A stretch of 64,000 nucleotides of DNA, taken from Streptomyces pseudovenezuelae (GTDB taxonomy: Bacteria; Actinomycetota; Actinomycetes; Streptomycetales; Streptomycetaceae). The position numbers and the translations under genes are program-made. This document shows positions 56,477 to 64,000 of this stretch, one piece after another. The DNA lies in contig NZ_JARXVH010000006.1 of the NCBI RefSeq assembly GCF_029892565.1, positions 248,001 to 312,000 of the forward strand, read 5' to 3'. The notes beneath the pieces are model-generated. The model was not told the origin of the DNA and made no database searches. It saw only the letters and a program-made list of their open reading frames with translations. Every line of letters starts with the position of its first letter. Position 1 is the first letter of the stretch.

Positions 56477-59400
56477 CTATCGGTTCGTGGCCGGCGCGAG
56501 GACGACCAGTGCCGTCCCCGCCTCCACCTGGTCGCCCGGCCTGGCCAGGATCTCCGCCACCACGCCGTCGACCGGCGCGTGCACCCTGGACTCCATCTTC
56601 ATCGCCTCCAGCGCGAGCAGCGGCTGGCCCGCCGTCACCTCGTCGCCGGGTTCTACGTTCAACTGCCATACGGAGGCTGCGAATTCGGCCTCGATCAGCC
56701 GGCCGCCCGGCGGGACGGTCACCTCGGCCTGGGGTGCGGCCGGTGCGGAGGCCGCCTCGGCGCGGGCGAACTCGCCTGCCGCCTCCCAGGCGTCCCGTTC
56801 CGTGGAGAAGGCCGCCTGTTGTCGTGACCTGAACTCCGCTATGGAATCGGCGTGTTCGGCGAGGAAGTCCTCGTACTCGGCGAGGGAGAAGGTGCCCTGC
56901 TCGATGCGCGGTACGAAGCGGCCGGAGGTGATGTCGGCCCGTAGGTCGAGGAGTTCGTCCGCGTCCACCGGATACCACTGGATGCGGTCGAAGAACCGCA
57001 GCAGCCAGGGTGAGCCCGGTTCGAAGGCGCCGCGTTGCTGCCAGCCCGACCACACCTGGGTCGTACGGCCCACGAACTGGTAGCCGCCGGGGCCCTCCAT
57101 GCCGTAGATGCACAGGTAGGCGCCGCCGATGCCGACCGAGTTCTCGGCCGTCCAGGTGCGGGCCGGGTTGTACTTGGTGGTCACCAGGCGGTGGCGCGGG
57201 TCGAGGGGGGTGGCGACCGGGGCGCCCAAGTAGACGTCTCCCAGGCCCAGTACGAGGTATTCGGCGTCGAAGACCGTGCGGTAGACGTCGTCGACCGAAT
57301 CCAGGCCGTTGACGCGGCGGATGAACTCGATGTTCCAGGGGCACCAGGGGGCGTCGTCGCGGACGCCCGCCATGTAGCGGGCGATGGCCTCGCGGGTGGC
57401 CGGGTCGTCCCAGGAGAGGGGGAGGTGGACCGTGCGGGAGGGGACGACGAGTTGGTCGGTGGGCGGGAGGGAGGTGACGATCTCCCGTATCGCGGCCAGG
57501 AGTTGGGGCTGGGGGAGGTGGCTCGGGTCCGTGTGGATCTGGAGGGAGCGGATGCCCGGGGTGAGGTCCGTGACGCCGGCCAGGTCCGCCTCGGTCACCG
57601 CCTCCATCAGGGCGTGCACGCGCATCCGCAGGGCCAGGTCCAGTTGCATGGGCCCGAACTCGACCAGCAGGTTGTCGTCGCCGCTGCGGCGGTAGGTCAC
57701 ATCGCCGTCGCGGGCCAGCACCCCGCCGTCCACGATCGCCGCGCGCGTCGAACCGTCCACGTCCACCGGCACGAAGCGCACCGTGTCGCCCGGGCGCAGC
57801 TGGCCCAGCTTCCAGCGCTCCCAACTCGCCACCGTCGCCGGGCACACGAACCCGCCGAGCGAGGGGCCGTCCGGGCCGAGCAGGACCGGCATGTCGCCGG
57901 TGTAGTCGACCGCGCCGACGGAGTAGGGGGTGTCGTGGATGTTGGAGGGGTGCAGGCCCGCCTCACCGCCGTCGGTGCGCGCCCAGCGCGGCTTGGGGCC
58001 GACCAGCCGGACGCCCGTGCGGGCCGAGTTGAAGTGGACCTTCCAGTCGGCGGCGTAGAAGTCCCGGATGTCGTCCTCGGTGAAGAACTCCGGTGCCGCG
58101 TGCGGGCCTTCGACGGCACCGACGTGCCAGACGGCGGTGAAGTCCGGGCGTTCGGCCACTTGGTCGCCCTCGGTCACCGGGTCGCCCTCGATGACGGTTC
58201 CGCCGTGCAGGACGTCACCCGTGCGCAGCGCCCGGCCGCCGTGGCCGCCGAACCGGCCCAGCGTGAAGGTGCTCGCGCTGCCGAGGAAGGCGGGGACGTC
58301 CAGGCCGCCGCCCGCGAACAGGACGTACGTGCGCAGACCGTGCTCGGAGGGAGTGCCGATCTCCAGGACGGCTCCGGCCGGGACCGTCACCGGCTCCCAC
58401 TGCGCGACCGGCGTGCCGTCGACCGTCACCGGTGCCGGGGCGCCCGTCACACACACGGTCGTCGGGTGCGTGAACCTCAACGACGGTCCCTGGAGCGTGC
58501 ATTCGAGGCCGGGGGCGCCCTCGGGGTTGCCCAGGGCCCGGTTGCCGAGCCGGAAGGAGCGGTCGTCCATCGGGCCGCACGGGGGCACGCCGACCTGCCA
58601 GTAGCCGGTGCGGCCCGGCCAGTCCTGGACCGTGGTGAGCGTGCCGCCGGTCACCACCTCGACGCGCGGAGTCGGATCGGTCACCGCGGCCAGCGTGGCC
58701 GTGGAGTGCGTGGCCGCGCCGAAGTCCCGGTCGGCCAGCGCCGCCCGGACCAGGCCCAGGTTGGTCTCGATGCCGTCGACACGGGTGCGGGCCAGCGCCT
58801 CGTCCAGACGGCGCAGGGCGTGGGCGCGGTCGGGGCCGTATGCGATGACCTTCGCGAGCATCGGGTCGTACGACGTCGTCACCTCGGTGCCGGTCTCCGC
58901 CCAGCCGTCCACGCGGACGCCGGTCGGGAACTCCACCCGCGTCAACAGGCCCGCGCTGGGCCGGTGTTCGCGGGAGGGGTCCTCGGCGTAGAGGCGGGCC
59001 TCGACGGCGTGGCCGTGGGGTGGGCCCGGTTCGCGTACGACGTCGCTCTCGCCGCGGGCCAGGCGCAGCATCCAGGCGACCAGGTCGACGCCGTAGATCT
59101 CCTCGGTGACCGGATGTTCCACCTGGAGACGGGTGTTGACCTCCAGGAAGTAGGCCGCCTCGCGGGCGGCGTCGTAGACGAACTCGACGGTGCCGGCCGA
59201 GCGGTAGTCGACGGAGGCGCACAAGTCGCGGGCAGAAGCGGCGAGTCGGGTGCGGACGTGGTCGGGGAGGCCCGGGGCAGGGGCTTCCTCCACGACCTTC
59301 TGGTTGCGGCGCTGCAGGGAGCAGTCGCGGTCGCCGAAGGTGACGACCTCGCCCGTGCCGTCGCCGAAGACCTGCACCTCGACATGGCGGGCGTGCTCCA

Positions 59401-60007
59401 CCAGGCGCTCCAGGAAGACACCGGCGGAGGAGAAGGAGGCGGCGGCGACGCGCTGCACCCGCTCCCAGGCGTCGGCCAGTTCATCGGCCGAGCGACATGC
59501 CGACATGCCGATACCGCCACCGCCGCCGGTCGCCTTCAGCATGACGGGGTAGCCGATCAGCGCGGCTTGGGCGAGTGCCTCGTCCAGGTCCGCCAACAGT
59601 CCTGTTCCCGGAGCCAGTTGCACCCCCGCCGCCTCGGCCGCCGCCCGTGCCGTGTGCTTGGCGCCGAACAGCTCCAGCTGCTCCGGCGTCGGTCCCACGA
59701 ACACGATCCCGGCGTCCTCGCAGCGCCGGGCGAAGGCCGCGTCCTCGGACAGGAAGCCGTAGCCCGGGTGGATGGCGCCGGCGCCCGTGTCCTTGGCGGC
59801 CTTCAGTACCAGGTCGGCGTCGAGGTACGACTCCTTCGCGGGTGCCGGGCCGAGCCGGACCGCCTCGTCGGCGAGCCGGACGTGCGGGGCGGAGCGGTCG
59901 GGGTCGGAGTACACGGCGACCGTGCGCAGGCCGAGCTCGCGGGCGGTGCGGATGATGCGCACCGCTATCTCGCCCCGGTTGGCGACCAGGAGGGTGTCGA
60001 AGGTCAT
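56477..60007 (-). CDS. Biotin-dependent urea/guanidine carboxylase
   Basis: 1176 aa from ATG 60007, overlapping the upstream gene stop by 4 nt (ATGA). Biotin carboxylase domain 1-450 (LLVANRGEIAVRIIRTARELG, FVGPTPEQLELFGAKHTAR, MLKATGGGGGIGM, EVNTRLQVEHPVTE). Carboxyltransferase part about 460-1080 made of KipA/KipI-like halves (TTVQDWPGRTGYWQVGVPPCGPMD; IHDTPYSVGAVDYTGDMPVLLGPDGPSLGGF). Biotinyl domain 1100-1176 with ALEAMKMESRVHAPVDG, biotinyl-Lys1137. Long annotated as urea carboxylase, but members with two adjacent DUF1989 genes have been shown to prefer guanidine, giving carboxyguanidine. Substrate choice cannot be settled by eye. Confidence 0.9.
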   Translation of the reverse strand: MTFDTLLVANRGEIAVRIIRTARELGLRTVAVYSDPDRSAPHVRLADEAVRLGPAPAKESYLDADLVLKAAKDTGAGAIHPGYGFLSEDAAFARRCEDAGIVFVGPTPEQLELFGAKHTARAAAEAAGVQLAPGTGLLADLDEALAQAALIGYPVMLKATGGGGGIGMSACRSADELADAWERVQRVAAASFSSAGVFLERLVEHARHVEVQVFGDGTGEVVTFGDRDCSLQRRNQKVVEEAPAPGLPDHVRTRLAASARDLCASVDYRSAGTVEFVYDAAREAAYFLEVNTRLQVEHPVTEEIYGVDLVAWMLRLARGESDVVREPGPPHGHAVEARLYAEDPSREHRPSAGLLTRVEFPTGVRVDGWAETGTEVTTSYDPMLAKVIAYGPDRAHALRRLDEALARTRVDGIETNLGLVRAALADRDFGAATHSTATLAAVTDPTPRVEVVTGGTLTTVQDWPGRTGYWQVGVPPCGPMDDRSFRLGNRALGNPEGAPGLECTLQGPSLRFTHPTTVCVTGAPAPVTVDGTPVAQWEPVTVPAGAVLEIGTPSEHGLRTYVLFAGGGLDVPAFLGSASTFTLGRFGGHGGRALRTGDVLHGGTVIEGDPVTEGDQVAERPDFTAVWHVGAVEGPHAAPEFFTEDDIRDFYAADWKVHFNSARTGVRLVGPKPRWARTDGGEAGLHPSNIHDTPYSVGAVDYTGDMPVLLGPDGPSLGGFVCPATVASWERWKLGQLRPGDTVRFVPVDVDGSTRAAIVDGGVLARDGDVTYRRSGDDNLLVEFGPMQLDLALRMRVHALMEAVTEADLAGVTDLTPGIRSLQIHTDPSHLPQPQLLAAIREIVTSLPPTDQLVVPSRTVHLPLSWDDPATREAIARYMAGVRDDAPWCPWNIEFIRRVNGLDSVDDVYRTVFDAEYLVLGLGDVYLGAPVATPLDPRHRLVTTKYNPARTWTAENSVGIGGAYLCIYGMEGPGGYQFVGRTTQVWSGWQQRGAFEPGSPWLLRFFDRIQWYPVDADELLDLRADITSGRFVPRIEQGTFSLAEYEDFLAEHADSIAEFRSRQQAAFSTERDAWEAAGEFARAEAASAPAAPQAEVTVPPGGRLIEAEFAASVWQLNVEPGDEVTAGQPLLALEAMKMESRVHAPVDGVVAEILARPGDQVEAGTALVVLAPATNR

Positions 60008-60603
60008 TCAGCAACCCCGATCGTCATCTCTACCGCCGTCGGGTCGAAGCCGTTGCAAGGGTTGTTGATCTGGGGGCAGTTGGAGACCAGGACCAGGACG
60101 TCGCGTTCGGCGCGCAGGGTCAGTTTCAGGCCCGGTGCGGAGAGGCCATCGACGATGCCGAGGGTGCCGTCCTGTTCGACCGGCACGTTCATGTACCAGT
60201 TGATGTTGGAGACCAAGTCCCGTTTGCCCAGGCCGTACTTGGCGCCCTCGGCCAGGAAGTTGTCCACGCACGCGTGCTGCGACCAGGTGTGGTGGCCGTA
60301 GCGCAGGCTGTTGGACTCCTTGGAGCAGGCGCCGCCGACCGTGTCGTGTCGGCCCACCTCGTCGTCGGTCACGGTCATCAACGGCGTGTGCTCGTTGGAC
60401 ATCAGCACGCTGCCGGTGGTCAGGAAGAGGTTGCCCTGCGCCTGGATGGTGTCGGGGGCGCTGTAGCGGACCGCCGGGTCGTGGGCGTCGTAGACGAGGA
60501 AGTCGACGGCCTGGTTGCCGTGCAGGTCGGTGACGGTGAGTGTCTCGCCCGCGCGGACGATCGAGGACCAGGCGGCCCGGGCCGGTACTTCAGCGGTCTT
60601 CAT
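60004..60603 (-). CDS. DUF1989 urea-carboxylase-associated protein, probable carboxyguanidine deiminase subunit (199 aa)
   Basis: 199 aa from ATG 60603. DUF1989 features: FLTTGSVLMSNEHTPLMTV, DDEVGRHDTVGGACSKESN (His and Cys that fit a metal site), and LVLVSNCPQINNPCNGF. Previously called urea-carboxylase-associated protein 1; biochemical work on such pairs shows they form a deiminase turning carboxyguanidine into allophanate plus ammonia. It overlaps both neighbours by 4 nt (ATGA), so synthesis should be stoichiometric. The activity here is inferred from gene context. Confidence 0.85.
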   Translation of the reverse strand: MKTAEVPARAAWSSIVRAGETLTVTDLHGNQAVDFLVYDAHDPAVRYSAPDTIQAQGNLFLTTGSVLMSNEHTPLMTVTDDEVGRHDTVGGACSKESNSLRYGHHTWSQHACVDNFLAEGAKYGLGKRDLVSNINWYMNVPVEQDGTLGIVDGLSAPGLKLTLRAERDVLVLVSNCPQINNPCNGFDPTAVEMTIGVAE

Positions 60604-61424
60604 GCGAGCCCCCTCGCGGCGAGGAATTCGGCGGTGTTGAGGAAGGCGCGGCGGCCCTCGGGGGAGGCGTCCCACAGCGGGTCGCCCGGCGTGGTCGGCG
60701 CGGCGCGCCAGGCGAGGGCCTCCAGCGGGGTGCTGACGTAGTCGGGGCGCGGGTCGGCCGGGTGCGGCACGTTGGCGATCAGCACGGTGACGTCCTGCTC
60801 GGCGCGCAGGGTGACGCTGCCGCCGGGGCCGGTGGAGCCGGTGAAGTCGAGGGAGCCGTCCTCGCCGATCCGCACGCCCTGGAAGAAGGAGAGCGAGGGT
60901 GGCAGATCGCGGGGTTCGAGGCCGTTCTTCGCGGCGGCCAGCTTGAACAGCTCGCGTCCTGCGGGGGAGTCGGACTGCGGGGTGCCGTCGCCGTACCGCT
61001 CGCTGTTGCGGACCAGGGTGGAGGTGCCGCACAGCGCGTCGTGGCGGCCGGAGGTGTCGGTGACGACGCTCGCGAGGACGCGGCCCTGGTCGGACAGGAG
61101 CAACTGCCCCTCGCCCAGGTAGGCGTTCCACTGGACCTTCACCGTGTCGGCGACGTTGAGCCGCTCCCAGGGCCGGTCGGCCGCGTACAGGAGCAGGTGC
61201 GCGCAGGCGTCCCCGTGCAGGTCGGTCAGGCGCAGCTCGGTGCCGCGGGCCAGCACGCGGTGGGTGTAGTTGCCGCCCGCGACCGTCTCGGCCCACACCA
61301 GGTGACCGGCCGCGCAGGGCGGGTTGGGCCAGTCGGCGGCCGGCACGACGGGCATGGTCTCGGCGCGGGTGCCCTCCTGGGCGCGGGCGTGCGCGCGGGC
61401 TCCGTAAGTGGTCGCTGTCGCCAT
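60600..61424 (-). CDS. DUF1989 urea-carboxylase-associated protein, second deiminase subunit (274 aa)
   Basis: 274 aa from ATG 61424, first gene of the operon. Longer than its neighbour but clearly related: ETVAGGNYTHRVLARGTELRLTDLHGDACAHLLLY, LLLSDQGRVLASVVTDTSGRHDALCGTS (equivalent His/Cys), and DVTVLIANVPHPADPRPDYVSTPL. The N-terminal extension (MATATTYGARAHARAQEGTR) is not conserved. The two DUF1989 proteins are expected to form a heteromeric deiminase. Its promoter region holds a 22-bp palindrome 54 bp upstream of the start. Confidence 0.85.
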   Translation of the reverse strand: MATATTYGARAHARAQEGTRAETMPVVPAADWPNPPCAAGHLVWAETVAGGNYTHRVLARGTELRLTDLHGDACAHLLLYAADRPWERLNVADTVKVQWNAYLGEGQLLLSDQGRVLASVVTDTSGRHDALCGTSTLVRNSERYGDGTPQSDSPAGRELFKLAAAKNGLEPRDLPPSLSFFQGVRIGEDGSLDFTGSTGPGGSVTLRAEQDVTVLIANVPHPADPRPDYVSTPLEALAWRAAPTTPGDPLWDASPEGRRAFLNTAEFLAARGLA

Positions 61425-61478
61425 CGCGGGACCTCCGACTCCGGGGTTGGCTCTTTGGGGGTGTCGCTGTTCCGGGCT

Positions 61479-61500
61479 ATTTCTGTCGCTCGACAGAAAT
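61479..61500. promoter_or_regulatory. 22-bp perfect palindrome, candidate TetR operator for the guanidine/urea operon
   Basis: ATTTCTGTCG (61479-61488) and CGACAGAAAT (61491-61500) are perfect complements around CT. It lies in the spacer between the divergent DUF1989 gene (54 bp away) and tetR-type gene (111 bp away). The AT-rich outer bases stand out. Size and symmetry fit a TetR dimer. Confidence 0.8.
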
Positions 61501-61611
61501 TAGGAGGCGGGCGGGTCGCCGGGATTGCCCGCGCGTTGCCGCTCGGTTACCGAGCCCTCACCAAGATCGCCCCGAGGTCGCCGCGGGGTGCCGTGTGCGA
61601 GGATCGAAACC

Positions 61612-62238
61612 ATGGGAGCGACAGGTGGACGCCGGGTCGGTCGGCCGCGCGCCGCGCAGCGGCCGGACAGCGGCCTCCAGCCGCGCGACGAACTGCTCAC
61701 CGCCGCCGCCGAGTTGTTCACCACCCGCGGTTACGCCGCCACCACCACCCGCGCGGTCGCCGAGCGCGCCGGGATGCGGCAGGCGTCCATGTACCACTAC
61801 GTCTCCGGCAAGGAGGAGCTGCTCGCCGAGCTCCTGGAGTCCACGGTCACGCCCTCGCTGACCTACGCCCGCGAGCTGCTGGCCGACGACGTGGCCCCGG
61901 CGGGGGGCCGGCTGTGGGAGCTGTGCCGGACCGACGTGGAGCTGCTGTGCGGCGGCCCGCACAACCTCGGCGGCCTCTATCTGCTGCCCGAGGTGCGCGC
62001 CGAGCGGTTCGCCGGCTTCCACGCCGTGCGCGCCGAACTCAAGGACGCCTACCGGCAGTTGCTCGCCGCGACCGAGGCCGGCGGCGCGCTCGCCAAGAGC
62101 GAGCTGGATCTGCGTACGGACCTGTTGTTCGGGTTGATCGAGGGCGTCATCCTCGTGCACCGCTCGGACCCGGAGCGGCCGGTGTCGGCCTTTGCCGAAG
62201 CGACCGCCGACGCGGCCCTGCGCATCGCCGGAATCTGA
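61612..62238 (+). CDS. TetR-family regulator divergent from the guanidine/urea operon
   Basis: 208 aa from ATG 61612 (MGATGGRRVGRPRAAQRPD). Helix-turn-helix about 25-70: RDELLTAAAELFTTRGYAATTTRAVAERAGMRQASMYHYVSGKEELLAELL. The C-terminal ligand domain (about 75-205) is all-helical with no recognisable subfamily signature. Divergent position and the intervening palindrome suggest it represses the operon until an inducer (guanidine, urea or a related compound) binds. It is followed by the conservon after 252 bp. Confidence 0.9.
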   Translation: MGATGGRRVGRPRAAQRPDSGLQPRDELLTAAAELFTTRGYAATTTRAVAERAGMRQASMYHYVSGKEELLAELLESTVTPSLTYARELLADDVAPAGGRLWELCRTDVELLCGGPHNLGGLYLLPEVRAERFAGFHAVRAELKDAYRQLLAATEAGGALAKSELDLRTDLLFGLIEGVILVHRSDPERPVSAFAEATADAALRIAGI

Positions 62239-62490
62239 CCTTCACTCGTCACGGTGAGTGGTTCTCGTACGCCTGTACCGCGTAACCGAACGTGTGCGAA
62301 TCGCGGCTCTGCGTGTAAATGTGGCCGAGAGTACTCCTGTTGCGTGGGCGATTTCAGGTGCTTGCTGAATATGACACGGCGATGATCCGGTCGGACTAAG
62401 CTCGCCCGCAGCGCACCGAGTTGAGATGTATTCGTGCGCTTGTTCCCCATATGTGCGACTCCCCCCGTCGATTCGTTTCAGAGGGCCTAC

Positions 62491-64000
62491 ATGGTGAGTG
62501 TTCAATCCCCTCCCGGGCGCCGTGAACTTCCATACGCGCGCGTGCTGTTGCTGCCTGCCATAGTGATGGCCGCGGCGACCGGAGCAGCCGTCGCCGTGGT
62601 GACCGAGCCGGCCCGCACGGCCGTCGGCTGGTGCGGCGCCGTCGCCACACTCCTGGTGATCGCGACGGCGGCCGAAGCGGTACGACGCGGCCGAGCCCTG
62701 CGGAACCTGCGGGTCGAGAGCGGCCGTCACACTGCGTATCTGGAACGGCGGATCTCCCTGCACGAACAGGAGATGCTCCGCTTCGCTTACGAGATCGCGC
62801 CCGCCGCGCTCCACCGGATGCGGGCCGGGAATTCCCCCGGAGAGGTGATTCGCCAACTCGGCGAGATCGACCCCTCCTTCGGCGAACTCCCCGAAGCGCA
62901 GGTGCGGCTGCTGAAGACGGTGCTCGACATCATCGACCACGAGGAGGCCATGCGGGACTCCTCGCAGCGCTCCTTCGTCGACGTCGCCCGCCGCGTCCAG
63001 GCGATCGTCCACCAACAGGCAAAGGAACTCCGGGAGATGGAGGAGGACCACGGCCGCAACCCGGAGGTCTTCGACGACCTCCTGCGCATCGACCACGGCA
63101 CCGCGCTGATCGGCCGTCTCGCCGACTCCGTCGCCGTGCTCGGCGGCGGCCGCCCGGGCCGTCAGTGGCCGGCGCCGGTGACCCTCTACAGCACGCTGCG
63201 CGGTGCCATGTCCCGCATCCTGGAGTACCGGCGCATCTCGCTGGACTCCATCGCCCACGTCAACATCCGCGGCGTCTCCGTAGAGCCGGTCATCCACGCC
63301 TGCGCCGAACTCCTCGACAACGCCACGCGCTACTCGCCGCCGCAGACCAAGGTGCACGTCACCGCCACCGAGGTGCAGACCGGCATCGCCATCGAGATCG
63401 AGGACGCCGGTGTCAGCCTCAGCGAGGAGGCCCGCGCCAAGACCGAGTCCATGCTGGAGCGCGCCAAGGCCGGCGTCGACCTCCAGGACCTCGGCGAGTC
63501 CCCGCGCCTGGGCCTCGCCGTCGTGGGCCGCCTGTGCAAGGCGTACGACATGCAGATCTCGCTGCGCTCCTCGGCGTACGGCGGTGTCCGCGCCGTCCTC
63601 GTGGTGCCGCGCGTGATGATGACCACCGACCCCGCGCCCGGCCTCGCCCACGGCGTGGGCGCCAGCGCCTCACCCAAGCCCGAACTCGGCGCGCTCGAAG
63701 GTCCCAAGCGCGCGCCGAAGAAGCGGCGCCCCACCAGTCCGCGCATCCCGGCAGGCGTGTCCATGGAGGACGAGGTCCCCGAGGTCACCGAATGGACCGC
63801 CAACGGCCTGCCGCAGCGGCGCAGTCGGGTCAAGACCCCGCTGCACGTCCGGCTCGCCGAACAGGCCGCCATCGAACGGGCCGAGCGGGACGGCACCCCG
63901 ACCGTCTGGTCCACGCCCAAGGCGGAGCCCGAGCCGGAGAAGAAGGACGAACCCGAACCCGGCCTGTGGGTCGAGGCGTTCTGGGACGGACTCAAGGGCA
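62491..64000 (+). CDS. cvnA9: Conservon sensor-kinase-like protein CvnA (3' truncated by window end)
   Basis: About 503 codons are present; the frame is open to the window end. Two N-terminal membrane helices (about 13-35 VLLLPAIVMAAATGAAVAVV and 42-62) are followed by a helical region and a GHKL ATPase domain: N box IHACAELLDNATRYSPPQT (about 268-286), IEIEDAGVSL, and GLAVVGRLCKAYDM (about 340-353). The C-terminal part is Pro/Glu/Lys-rich and disordered. No clear phospho-His motif is visible, as is usual for CvnA. In S. coelicolor the conservon next to helY is Cvn9 (rarABCDE), which represses aerial growth; the name rests on synteny. The 252-bp spacer upstream is AT-richer and probably holds its promoter. 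Confidence 0.85.
   Translation, partial: MVSVQSPPGRRELPYARVLLLPAIVMAAATGAAVAVVTEPARTAVGWCGAVATLLVIATAAEAVRRGRALRNLRVESGRHTAYLERRISLHEQEMLRFAYEIAPAALHRMRAGNSPGEVIRQLGEIDPSFGELPEAQVRLLKTVLDIIDHEEAMRDSSQRSFVDVARRVQAIVHQQAKELREMEEDHGRNPEVFDDLLRIDHGTALIGRLADSVAVLGGGRPGRQWPAPVTLYSTLRGAMSRILEYRRISLDSIAHVNIRGVSVEPVIHACAELLDNATRYSPPQTKVHVTATEVQTGIAIEIEDAGVSLSEEARAKTESMLERAKAGVDLQDLGESPRLGLAVVGRLCKAYDMQISLRSSAYGGVRAVLVVPRVMMTTDPAPGLAHGVGASASPKPELGALEGPKRAPKKRRPTSPRIPAGVSMEDEVPEVTEWTANGLPQRRSRVKTPLHVRLAEQAAIERAERDGTPTVWSTPKAEPEPEKKDEPEPGLWVEAFWDGLKG

Noticed and set aside
61425..61611. Guanidine riboswitch upstream of the DUF1989 genes
   Set aside because: The spacer is short, and its main structure is a symmetric DNA palindrome in front of a divergent tetR gene; no riboswitch-like multi-stem leader is seen.
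1..64000. tRNA or rRNA genes
   Set aside because: No cloverleaf-like or CCA-ending sequence with T-loop GTTCRANNC was recognised in the spacers by eye; a tRNAscan run would be decisive.

Overview
This is a stretch of Streptomyces chromosome. It has very high GC, strongly GC-biased third codon positions, frequent GTG/TTG starts, two chaplin genes, mycothiol and F420 genes, a complete Pup-proteasome locus and the first gene of a conservon. Gene order follows, in reverse numbering, what I recall of the S. coelicolor chpH (SCO1675) to rarA (SCO1630) core region. That comparison is from memory; no search was run.

Layout. 1-1700: end of an M20 peptidase, then chaplins chpH and chpC. 1700-8600: DUF5703 protein, an acidic protein, an aldo/keto reductase overlapping a RecD-like protein with decayed ATPase motifs, a MITE-like element, an F420-type oxidoreductase and a ferritin-like protein. 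8600-13200: corA, the uncharacterised actinobacterial trio (phosphomutase-like, DUF3090, SCO1664 PI-kinase-like) and mshC. 13200-17900: intracellular subtilisin-like protease, parJ-type PAC2 protein, GntR regulator and nucleoside phosphorylase. 17900-23200: glycerol operon glpF-glpK-glpD with its IclR regulator gylR; matching 17-bp palindromes lie upstream of both transcription units. 23400-35700: metH, HAD phosphatase, an orphan solute-binding lipoprotein, Fe-S PD-(D/E)XK nuclease plus NarL-type regulator, site-2 protease, tRNA m1A58 methyltransferase, secreted protein and ferredoxin. 35800-54700: proteasome locus (arc; dop-pup-endonuclease VII-prcB-prcA; lacI/MFS; pafA; two FKBPs; pafB-pafC), then tatA-tatC and helY.

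54800-62240: four tightly packed genes (two DUF1989 proteins, a biotin carboxylase of the urea/guanidine type, allophanate hydrolase) with a divergent TetR regulator and a perfect 22-bp palindrome between them. The gene set matches the carboxyguanidine route of guanidine assimilation better than simple urea use. 62491-64000: first part of a conservon sensor-kinase-like gene (cvnA type).

Most genes are core Streptomyces functions. The observations most worth following are six in-frame 12-nt tandem repeats directly upstream of chpC, the paired GylR-type operators, the TetR-governed guanidine-type operon, the kinase/phosphatase/DUF3090 trio, the degenerate helicase, the inverted-repeat element at 6155-6375, and an endonuclease VII gene overlapping prcB.
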